Shown one piece after another: positions 54,480 to 64,000 of a stretch of DNA of 64,000 nt; position 1 is the stretch's first letter; each line of letters starts with the position of its first letter. The notes beneath the pieces were generated by a model. It was given only the letters and a program-made list of their open reading frames with translations. It searched no databases and had not been told where the DNA came from. The stretch is from Metridium senile (lineage: Eukaryota > Cnidaria > Anthozoa > Actiniaria > Metridiidae): NCBI GenBank assembly GCA_949775045.1, contig OX459095.1, positions 37,384,809-37,448,808 on the forward strand, in the 5' to 3' direction. Made by a program: the position numbers and the translations under genes.

Positions 54480-55260
54480 ATCTTAAATTACAAAGTCGAT
54501 TCATTTGAAAACGACAAATATTACAACTGGAAAGAGGTTAGAATATTGATGAAGTGAGTTATTTAGTGAGTTGTTATTTTCTGACTTGTGTTGGATGGTC
54601 GAGAACTTGGCCGCGATTGATTTACGAAGTTGATTCATTTGAAAACGACGAATAATATAACTGGAGACAGCGAGTAGACTGTTGTTGTAGTGAGTTATTT
54701 ATATAGTGAGTTGCTTTTCAAGTTCTAACTTGTGTTAGATGCTCACGAAGACGAGTCATTTGAAAACGACAAATAATATAACTGGAGACAGCTAGTTTAG
54801 AATGTTGTTGAAGTGAGTTATTTAGTGAGTTGCTTTTTCTGACTTGTGTTGGATGCTCACCGGAAGACGAAAGTTAAGTTTAGCAAAATTACGAGTAATG
54901 GCGATTATTTATAAGTGCTGGGCACGCTTTGAGAACGAAGCAACTTCATAATATCGTGTTTTTAGGGAAATTACGAGTATTGGCGATTAATATAAGTGCT
55001 GGGCACGCTTTGAGAACGAAGCAACTTCACAATATCGTGTTTTTCTCGCTAAAGTTTAGCGAAATTACGAATATTGGCGATTAATATAAGTGCTGGGCAC
55101 GCTTCGAGAACGAAGCAAATTCATAATATCATGTTTTTCTCGCTTAAGTTTAGCGACAAATAATATAACAGGAGACAGTTTAGAATGTTGTTGAAGTGAG
55201 TTATTTAGTGAGTTGCTTTTTCTGACTTGTGTTGGATGCTCACGAAGGCGATTCATTTGC
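54480..55260. repeat. Composite tandem array of two unit types
   Basis: Unit A (GACAAATAATATAACTGGAG ... GTGAGTTGCTTTTTCTGACTTGTGTTGGATG) occurs near 54510, 54640, 54760 and 55150. Unit B (AAATTACGAGTATTGGCGAT ... GGGCACGCTTTGAGAACGAAG ... ATATCGTGTTTTTC) occurs three times between 54880 and 55145. B units are nested between A units. Confidence 0.8.
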
Positions 55261-55559
55261 GAGGGAGATGTGAAACCACGAAACGACAATGAGAAGCACG
55301 GACCGTAAATAGCATTTACGCATCGCACGATGCGTACGATGCGTACGAATCGAGACCCCCCCTCCTGGCCGGCCGAATCAATATTACCACAGGGTACCCA
55401 TTAATTATGATCATTATTACCACAGGGTACCAATAAATTATAACCAACACAGGGTACCCATTCAAGGACAGAGTAATACACCATCCTGTATCTAATTAGT
55501 ATGTACCATTTTTGCATAAAATTACCATTAATATACATATTAATGAGGTACGAAGCGAG

Positions 55560-56760
55560 TCGCACCGTAAAACCAACATCTACGATGCGACTCGATTTGT
55601 GTGTATTGGACATGTATGTAAATCGCCTAACATCGCCTAAGAATTTATGACCTTTTTGCAAAAATCGCCTAACATCGCCTAAGTTCGTCTTAGAGTTTAG
55701 TTAGGAACGTTTTTCTAAAATTGCCTTAGATTGCCTAAAATTACGGCAATTTTAGGGCCCGGAGTAGACACTTAAGATTTATACATATCATATTGTTTAT
55801 TTAATAATATCTTACGTTTATTATAGAAATTTCAGAACAACATCAATTTCAAATCTATTATAAGTAGAGTTTTGTTTGTTTGAAGTCGATGCCTTGTCTT
55901 CCCAATATGCTAACATTCATTATTTTCATATGAAATTGTGAGATTTTTTTAAATATAACCTACTAAGTCTACATTAAAAGTGGTCTAAACACTAAGCGCT
56001 TCCAAAATGTTCTAACAATGATGCACAGGTTGGCCATGGGTGGCCTTTGATTTTTAATGATTTTTATTGGCTTCAATAACATTTATACATGGTTCAATTT
56101 CAAACAAGGTCGTTTACAATTAACGAATACAGCACTAAGTGCTTTATCCAAGATTTGTTTCTCTATTGTTTACAATTAACGAATACAGCACTAAGTGCTT
56201 TATCCTAGATTTGTTTTCCAAGATATCCGTAATACAGTACTTATTTCTAACTAGCTTTATTAATAATACACAATTGATGTAAAATTCCAAAAAAAAGAAC
56301 AAAATCCACAAATGAAAGAGAATAAACACAAAGGTTTTGTTTTTAGAAATATATACTTAAATACTTATTTAGAGAGGGAGACAAAGAGAGGGGTAGAGAG
56401 AGAATAGAGAGGAGGAGAGAGAGAAAGCGAGCAAATTATTAAGCATATAAAAATTATAATATTTATAGATGAACTCTGTTAGGGACAAATCTGTATCCCA
56501 AATTTTCGAGGACCTTAATTTATCATCAATAGGCTTGGAGAAGGTTTCCTGAAGTAGAAAAATATCACTTTTTTATTTGAATACACTGCTTCTTTTATAT
56601 TGATTGTTGAGTCCCCTGTCATTTAGTGACAAAAGTTTTAATTTCATTGTGTCTCTGAGTTATTTTCCTTACGTAACTGATCATACTGCCGACGAACCGA
56701 ATCAGAAAAGAACAAAGCAGAAGAATGTAAGGGAAATTTGCAAAATAATGGCAAATACGA
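55560..56760. other. No gene seen; one 56-bp direct duplication
   Basis: TGTTTACAATTAACGAATAC followed by AGCACTAAGTGCTTTATCC occurs at ~56111 and ~56167. GA-rich low complexity lies near 56375-56430. Otherwise nothing is recognised. Confidence 0.5.
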
Positions 56761-56772
56761 GAAGAGGCTTAC

Positions 56773-59643
56773 CTCAACGACGACTATAAAGTCCCATAGG
56801 CACCGCCCTTTTTTGGCCTTTGGGGAGGTTTTTGGAAAAAGTTTAGACATGTGGACCAACACTGATGCTTCTATAGAAACGCAAACATGAGTGTTAATTA
56901 ACAACTATCATTACTTGAAACTATGTTTCTTAAGCATGTTAAGGCATCGTATTTTACCGGATAGTTGAAAACTACATTTTCTGTCATAACTTCAACCTAG
57001 TTAGATTTAAAGTTTAGTTTTGGAGCTAGAGTGATAGTTAGGTTTCTTAAAATTTTAAACATGGCCTTGTTGACTTTCGGCGGTCACGTGATCCCAAGGC
57101 GAGAAAAACAGGAATTGTAAAGTGGGGTGGATTGATAGAGATTGATAAAGATTGATATTCAACCGCCCCAGACAGGATCCTGTTAAGGCCATTTTACTTT
57201 AATTAACACTTTTAAGTGTTAAAAACATTAAAAGATTTTCAATTCACATCAAAACTGCAACCCCATTTTAAAATTTGTTTTTCTCGCCTTGAGGTCATGT
57301 GACTACCTAAAGTCAACATTTCCAAGCTTACAATTTTAAGAAACTTAAATATCATATCAGGCCGAAAACTTTTTTTTCACAGGCTTAATGTTAAAAAAGT
57401 TATTACAAAAAACATGCTGTAACATGCTTGGGCTGTCGATATTAAAGATGAAATACAAGTAAACAGTCCTAAATCAACAATAGTTTCCTAATGTACCACT
57501 AATTACAATGTATGAGTTACCTGATTGAGACATCTCAAGGCCTCTCGATGCCATATACAGTTGCAAGTTCGGTACTTGAACATTCCAGTTTGCAAGCATG
57601 GTGTCTACAGTGGTGTGAAGGTTGTGGTCGTATTGTAGTGTCCTGCACAGTTCTCGCAGTAACTGTAACGCAAATAAAGGCTTGTAGCATGGTTTAGAAT
57701 AAACGTATTTTCGAGATGTGGATGTGGCTGGGTTCTTGGGAAGGTAGGGGGTATGTGTATGTGTATGTGTATATATTTGGTATGTGTAGCTGGATATAGC
57801 TACAGCACATGTATTGGCAATTACTGGATATTTGTTCTACACTTAATCTCTCCTACCTCTGTACACCATCTCAAGCATGGATACGCTCTACACGTGTCCT
57901 TTACTCTCGTCTTGGGCAGAGAACTGCGCCTTGCTCATTCGGTTGTTTTGCCTTCGATTCCTTTGTAAGAAGTTCATGGTGTCTTCTATTTGAACTTTCA
58001 TCTTCATCCCCATCTATAAGACAAACATGAGAAGTATGAAAACATCGGTAAAACAGCTTTCCTGATATATCGTTTAAGCCATGTCACATGAGAAGGAATC
58101 TTTTGAATCAACAAAACGAAAATAATCTACGGATACCACAGGCAGCCTAACTGTACTATTCTGTACAAGGCTTTTTTAAATCTCGCGTGCGCTGTTTGAG
58201 AAATGTGCTTTATTTGGTGCTTTATTATTTATTTGTAAGCATGGTTAGTTTGCGGTTCTTGCTGTGCGTGCCCAGTGTTTGACAAATCGCGTAAGCAAAC
58301 AAATACACAGGAACCCCATACTCGCGCACTGTGTTCGCCATGGTCAACTGAAATACTCAAGATGAATGTGCACGCACGAGCGATTCTTGCATTGCACGTG
58401 CAATTAGCGGGAGCAATTGTACATGGGTCACAGGTATGCAGAACTAATTTTAAAAGGAGAGTTAATTGCTATTTGTTTAACCTGTAATTGTAGTTTTGCA
58501 ATTTCCTTTAAAACGAAAAAAAAGTTGCAGCCGAAGCTATAAAGCTACCGCAATCTCAAACCCCCCAAATTACTATTTCAACACTATGCTATAGGTGGAA
58601 TATCGTAACCTCATAGTGTCGAAAATGCATCAGTGAGGAATGAATAGGCGCGAACTGTGTGCATCTGGATAATGCACGTGGCCCAACGTCCAATTAGAAT
58701 TACGCGCATTTCCCCCCAGTAGATTCAAACATAGGTGTTTCCTATTAATAACAGCCTTTCAAGATGGATAGCAACTGCTTGCATCGTAAAAAAAATCGTC
58801 ATTATGGAAGTGCGAGTTTTGTGTAGTGGCACTGTTGTCTCTTCGTCTACTGATTTTGCATTTAATACACGTTCATGAGCAAACCAGTGGTACACGTTTA
58901 ACATGTGGCCTTGATGCATGTCCAAACCAGTAAAGCACACCCTCACCCTCTGGTCCTAGTTTGCAATAGACACGCCCATTAATTGATAGTATCTGGAAGA
59001 GGCGAAAATGCATTGTAATCAAATTACGAATCTGAGTTGAAAGTTTAATTGTCCAGATACTTTGAAGGACAACTCTAAAGTTAACGTGTTTTTGTTACTA
59101 AATCTTTGTCTCGTACAAAACAGTATCCATACATATACATTAACTTTAGTACTTCTTTTTCAAATTTTATTGTGCAGAAACCTATTATAATGTTTTATGT
59201 GAAGATTGTGAAGTGAAATCAGTGGAATGTTACTTACCAGAGCCTGCAGCAATAAAGATGCCTGTCCTCTGTAATATTGCTTTTGACTCCGCTTTACTCA
59301 AACCGCGAGCTGCTTTTCTTGTATTACCATTAGTTGCATGAGAAGAAATGGCTGCTGGAGCCTGGCACCGATTTGATGTTCTGCGCCAGCCAATCCCCAA
59401 AGAAGAACGATGTACTGGGCAGATGGTAAATTTTGCAAAATCGCGTGGAAGTGAGAACACCGTAGCGCGGGCTAGAATAAGTTCCTCTTCTGTTTTAATA
59501 TCGAGTATCCCAACACTTCTTATGTGACTCGCTATATCCCTTTCACAAGAGGATAACGGTACAACAATTTCGTTGGGATATCTTTTATCTAAGCCACAAA
59601 CACCTCCAGTGATTTTCTTGAACGAGCAAGTGACTTCCAACAT
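56773..59643 (-). CDS. Multi-exon gene sharing the N-terminal module of the 6.2-kb transposon
   Basis: Exon 1, 59643-59238 (MLEVTCSFKK...): LSSCERDIASHIRS, ELILARA, TICPVHRSSLGIGWRR, RGLSKAESKAILQRTG. This aligns with exons 1-2 of the 5702-102 gene (SSCNKDVTSHLRS, GILILARAG, TICPFHRDIYGLRWR, ISVSQSKAVFQKTG), here without the intron and with the same phase-1 end. Further exons by phase: 58013-57905 (DGDEDESSNRRHHELL), one ending near 57526 (TMLANWNVQVPNLQLYMASRG) and about 56875-56773 (ASVLVHMSKLFPKTSPK before GTAAGCC). Downstream exons differ from the transposon protein. No terminal repeats were found around it, so host gene and transposon remain equally open. No function is assigned. Confidence 0.5.
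57040..57350. repeat. Intronic inverted repeat
   Basis: GTTGACTTTCGGCGGTCACG ... AAGGCGAGAAAAACA faces an inverted diverged copy (TTTTTCTCGCCTTGAGGTCA ... AAAGTCAAC). It lies between two inferred exons. Confidence 0.65.
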
Positions 59644-60335
59644 CTAAGGAAATGCATTTCTGAAGGGAAACATCGTTCTCGACAAATTTAATTAACCAAC
59701 TACATATGTTTTGTTTCCGCAGACAAATTGTCTGAAAGTTAAAAAATTTTATTTTTTAATTTTATTTGTCGGCAATTTTATTTGTCGGCAATCAATTCCA
59801 AATGAGAAATGAATAATGGGAATTGAATTGACATTTGGGTTAGCAGAAACCTGTTCGCAATATGCAAAGACACTTTTTAAAAATTATTATCAACGATCAA
59901 TAAATCTTAGCTTATCAAGATATGGAATCATTAATTTTTTGATATGTGTCTTTCTCTCCGCGACATTTTATTATGTTTCAGGTATCGTTTTATTATGAAT
60001 ATCATGCTCTCTAATTCACTTGCGTCTTTTCTCTGTTGCACAATTAAAACTAATCTCTGTTACAATGCATTGTCCTATATATATACATGAAAAAAACATT
60101 ATCAAGTGGTAAATATTTTAACAATTTCCAAAATGAATGACCGAAAATAATCACAAGATTCCACTAGTCGTTTTTAAACGACCCTACCATGATAGTTCAT
60201 AAAGAAATAAACTTTTTGGCTTTGTGTATACGTATAATATAAGTAACTTAAAAAAGTGTTCGTCTATATAATAGGCACTTAAATATCTATTATATTTAGT
60301 AATTTTCGGTGACAGAGCTTGTCAAGACTTTTAAG
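59644..60335. other. No gene seen
   Basis: AT-rich. Only a short duplicated ATTTTATTTGTCGGCAAT is noted near 59760-59790. Confidence 0.5.
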
Positions 60336-60600
60336 CCTGGTTTTCACTAGCGACGCAACGCAAGCTCAAATGCAAGCGCAAGCACAAGCATGTGAAAACG
60401 AGATGTGAATAAGCGCAAGCGCAAACAAACTATTCACTAGTGCCACGCGCAAGCACAAGCGCAAACGCAAGAAAAAAGGAACATTTTTGATACCTTGCGC
60501 TTGCACTTGTGCTTGCGTGGGCGGTTTTCACTACGAAATAAGGCCTCTTGTGCTTGCGCTTGCGTCTGCGCTTGCGCTTGCGTCGCTAGTGAAAACCAAG
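60336..60600. repeat. MITE rich in GCAAGC/GCTTGC hexamers
   Basis: Inverted ends CTGGTTTTCACTAGCGACGC. The interior repeats (GC)AAGC(A/G)CAAGC words, then their complements in the right half. A possible imperfect 8-bp duplication (CTTTTAAG / CTTTAAGC) flanks it. Confidence 0.75.
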
Positions 60601-61429
60601 CTTTAAGCTATAATCGATGACACGTGTCAAGGCCACAGACATATAACCCTATATATAACCCTTTTAATACTATAAACACCAAAACTATTTTGACATAAAT
60701 CGGTGTTATATTTGCTAAACCACTATTTATTAAAACACAAGATTGAGCCGTTCATAACAGTTATAAAATCGAATGTAAGGATGCTACAAAACAATCACAA
60801 ATTAATTAGAGTTCGCGATGTCTATACGAGACACGAGTCTAATTGTCTGGAGTTCTTGACAGTTTTTTGTTGTGATTTTCACGATATTTAAATCGCTATA
60901 TCTCCACAAATAGAAAAAGCCCGAGTAAGATTTTTATATCATATTAAATAACAACATCTCCTCTACTCAAATACAAAATATCGAGAAAATCAGAAATATA
61001 CCGGGCAGGAAAAATTAATATTTAAAAAGTGTGGCAAATTAGAAAATTTTAACTTGCAAAATTCTACAATTTTTGATGGCTTCCTATGGCTTCAAAAAAC
61101 ACACTTAAAAAGTTAAAATTTAGATCCAGCCCTTCATTATTATCTGCTTTATACGATTATGAAGTCGAGTTTTGTCAGACTTTGACGTGTGATATTTTTC
61201 CATCCGGAGTTTGTTCGATTGAAATAATTAACTACAGCACACTAGTAGACGGTCCACATTTGATATCTCAGTAATTCGGTTCTTGAACATAGTTGTGCAA
61301 GATGAGAATGCAAACTAAATGTTCCATGTCAGCATAAAATTCTTTCATTCGACGTGAAAAGGAATTTTAGCATCAAAACAAACGCATGCGCAGACAAAAT
61401 CTATACATGCTATATAATAGGACAAAATT
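60601..61429. other. No gene seen
   Basis: AT-rich spacer before the LINE 3' end. Confidence 0.5.
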
Positions 61430-63620
61430 GAAATAGTTGTCAAACAAAACAAAAAGTTCCAGAAAAAGCAGAATAATAAATAATAAAACTATCTAAAAAT
61501 ATGCTTTCTTAAACAAATGAGTCTTTAATAGCTTCTTGAATGTTGTAATGCTGTTTGCAGACCTTACACTAAGAGGGAGTTCATTCCATAATATTGGAGC
61601 TGCGACCTTGAAAGCCTGGTCTCCCGTTGTCTTGCCTGATTTGATAGCAGGTTTAGCTAAAAGGTTGTTACTTATGGATCTAAGGTTATACCGAGAATGT
61701 TTAAAATATATCAGATTATTTAAATATGTAGGTGCGGTACCATGCATAGCCTTAAAAATAAATAAAATAACTTTGTAAATAATTCTAAATTTCAAGGAAG
61801 CCAATGTAATTCTATCATTACTGGAGTAATGTGAGAAAAGCGTGGCGTATTTGTGATAAGTCTTGCTGCTGCATTTTGTGCGCGCTGAAGTGTGTTTATG
61901 TGAATTGCTGGTAGACCATACAAAAGCGAATTACAATAGTCTAATCGACTAATTACGAGAGCATGTACTAGCGTCTTAGCAGCATCAACGGATAGGAACT
62001 AACGTATGCGTCTAATATTAAATATTGAATAAAAAGCAGACTGACATGTCTTATTTATGTGGTATTTAAATTGAAAGTTACTATCGAACCAGACGCCAAG
62101 ATTTCTAGCCTCACTAACAGGTGACACATCAGTTTCAGCAACTAACAGACTATCAGTTCTTACTTTAGTGAGTTGCTGACGAGTTCCGATTCACAAAAAA
62201 TTCAGTCTTATCCTCGTTGATCTTGAGCTTGTCCACGACCATCCACGCTCTCACAGCACTGATACATTGCTCCATAGCACACCTGGAATCTGTCTCATCA
62301 GTCGCGCTGTCCGGTTTAAAGGAGAGGTACAATTGGGTGTCGTCAGCATATGCATGGACTTGGGGCAGATGAGTCTTTATTACCTCAAAGAGCTTACTCG
62401 CATAGACGGAAAACAAAAGGGGACCGAGGCAGGATCCCTGTGGCACGCCAAATGACAGGGGGAATCTCTCCGACAGTTTTCCATCAACAACAACACCCTG
62501 TGTTCGACCAGAAAGGTATGAGCCGAACCATTTCAGAGCATCACCAGCAACGCCAAATGAAGTTTCTAGACGGCCAAGAAGAATACTGTGATCAACCGTA
62601 TCAAATGCGGCGCTTAAATCCAAGAGTACTAGAAGAGATACATGCAGGCTGTTCATGTTAAGCAGATTGTCATTTGCAATCTTTAAAAGAGCCGTGTCTG
62701 TACTGTATCCTTTCCTATATGCTGATTGTAACTCAGGAAAGAGTCCATTTTCAGTGACATGAGTATAGAATTAGTTAAAAACCGCCCTCTCTGTGATCTT
62801 TGAAACAAACTGCAAATTACTCACTGATCGTAGGTTTTTGTTCCCAGAGTCCTTTGCGCCTTTTTTGAGTAAAGGGTTAACGGCCGCTTCTTTCCATTCT
62901 TTCGGGAAATGACCAGTACACATAGATGCGTTCACCATTCTAGTTATCACTGGTAAAAGCACCTCCAGAGAGTCGTAGACCAGGCAAGTCTGCATCGGAT
63001 CTAGAATGCAAGACTTCTTCGCAGAACAGTTTATCAAATCACTCACATCACGCTCAGTCAAGGTGTTAAAAGTACAAAGTGTTTTATCTGTAACACTTGA
63101 CGCTGGTCTGTCAGGGGGAACAAGAGCCAGATCTTGTGTGCATAGACTGATAGAATCTATGTCACTTCTAATGTTATCAATTTTGCGCACGACACCTGCC
63201 AATATAGTTTGACAACACTGTCTTGTCAGAGTGTTCGGGGAAGCGCAGTCCTTTGCGCTCACCCAGAAGCTTATTCGCAGCGTTGAACAGTTTTTTCTGA
63301 TCAGAGCTATTTTCATCAACAAACTGTGTATAAAATTCTCACTTTGCTCTGTTCATTAAGTTCGTAGTAAAATTTCTTTTCTTCTTGAAATCAGTAAAGT
63401 CAGCCGGGTGTCTTGTTTTCCTCCATTTCCGTTCTGCTTTCCTGCGGGCGCGCTTGGCTTGATCAATATCATTATTATACCAGGGCACAACTGGGCAAGT
63501 GACCCGAGTCCGTGTCTTTTCTGGTGCATGTCGATCGAGTAGTTCAGAGAGGGTTGAGTTGTACTCCTTGAGATCGACCGTCGTATACTTCATGCTTTCC
63601 GAGTCTGATGACGTTTTCGA
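61430..63620 (-). pseudogene. 5'-truncated CR1/L2-type LINE
   Basis: Order on the minus strand: endonuclease-RT linker (LDRHAPEKTRTR, VPWYNNDIDQAKRARRK; 63593-63339), RT start (FPKEWKEAAVNPLLKKG; 63322-62771), RT palm (LLVLLDLSAAFDTVDHSILL, FGVPQGSCLGPLLFSVY, HAYADDTQLYL; 62656-62165), and the C-terminal region (KAMHGTAPTYLNNLI, APILWNELPLSVR; 61804-61493). The YADD catalytic box is intact, but frames are broken between blocks and the 5' part (endonuclease) is missing. The 3' end is somewhere in 61430-61490. Confidence 0.85.
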
Positions 63621-64000
63621 TAATTTATTCTGAATTGGTGAATTTACTAAATCACGAACTACTAACTTTGAATCTTCAAATATCTATGACAACCTTTTTG
63701 CAAGTAGGTGTATGTCCCTTGTGTAAACCAGCATTTTCCAGAATGTCAAGACCTGACGTCAAGCTGCTTTTGTTGGCATTATTGATACTGGTAGGACTGT
63801 TTCATGAATTGGTTTGTTGCTGTCTTAACTACTTTTACTCTCTTCGTCTAGAGTTTGGTTTGGTTTGGTTTGGTGGTCTAGGTAGAATGCGCTGTGGTTG
63901 TGATGCAAACTTCTCAGGCAAAACTTTCTAATAGATGTTGGAGGTAGCAGTATTCCTCTAGACCACTTTTTGACTTGAGATGACGATGGCGATTGATGAT
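63621..64000. other. No gene recognised
   Basis: A plus-strand open stretch (63608-63931) has leucine-rich low-information sequence. A short TGGTTTGGTT repeat lies near 63858. Not supported as a gene. Confidence 0.4.

Noticed and set aside
62350..62661. Plus-strand ORF of 103 codons
   Set aside because: Antisense of the LINE reverse transcriptase palm.
63608..63931. 107-codon plus-strand ORF at the right edge
   Set aside because: No domain and low-information composition. Starts in the LINE's truncated end.
1..64000. tRNA, rRNA or other structured RNA genes
   Set aside because: No cloverleaf with A/B boxes or conserved rRNA core was recognised by eye. A covariance-model scan would settle this.

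Overview
This window is AT-rich metazoan nuclear DNA made mostly of transposable elements of several ages. The host is most likely an aquatic invertebrate. A cnidarian is my best guess, because the repeated multi-exon gene families and CR1/L2-type LINEs recall those genomes, but no host gene fixes the taxon. Evidence for a eukaryote is direct: many GT-AG introns whose phases agree, AATAAA signals, microsatellites, MITE-like hairpins and nested insertions.

The centrepiece is a complete, apparently young Maverick/Polinton at 10866-28349 (17,484 bp). It has 273-bp terminal inverted repeats with about three mismatches, starts with AG, and is bounded by a perfect 6-bp duplication, ACAATA (10860-10865 and 28350-28355). 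The left half carries a plus-strand series: an unknown protein with a CxxC...HxC motif, a small MG-starting protein, integrase with a C-terminal chromodomain, minor capsid, a basic core-like protein, major capsid and adenain-like protease. A compact minus-strand trio follows: packaging ATPase, a small GG-motif protein and a conserved Polinton protein. Next comes a plus-strand type I membrane protein with an LRR-cap-like ectodomain. The right half is a protein-primed family B DNA polymerase gene that I assemble from 14 phase-consistent exons on the minus strand (19278-27170, 1,714 codons plus stop). It has an acidic N-terminus with tandemly duplicated exons and C2H2 zinc fingers, and a plus-strand ORF lies inside one of its introns. 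A PC4-like single-stranded-DNA-binding protein gene lies next to the right repeat. Together these cover replication (POLB, PC4-like), integration (INT), virion assembly and maturation (two capsid proteins, PRO, ATPase) and possibly a surface function.

The Polinton sits in the 3' end of an older minus-strand CR1/L2/Jockey-like LINE: its EN-RT remains lie at 28356-31660 and its 3' tail at 10611-10859.

At the left edge, 1-6244 is a second DNA transposon with about 80-bp inverted repeats. It carries one six-exon minus-strand gene, one of whose introns is a GC-AG intron. The family is common in fish and cnidarians, and this copy shows terminal repeats.

The rest holds tyrosine-recombinase-like fragments (7.2 and 8.7-8.9 kb), two paralogous GGGTR/UBX-like gene remnants (9.5-10.5 and 32.6-33.5 kb), an internally deleted LINE (33.5-34.8 kb), decayed multi-exon gene families (36.4-39.6 and 41.1-42.4 kb), DDE-transposase-like exons (43.1-43.8 kb), a P2X7-C-like gene (44.6-45.8 kb), a 77-bp tandem array (46.4-46.9 kb), foldback and MITE elements (39.6-40.5, 48.3-49.4, 51.1-51.8, 60.3-60.6 kb and others), a multi-exon gene sharing the N-terminal module of the 6.2-kb element (56.8-59.6 kb), and a second CR1/L2 LINE at the right edge (61.4-63.6 kb).
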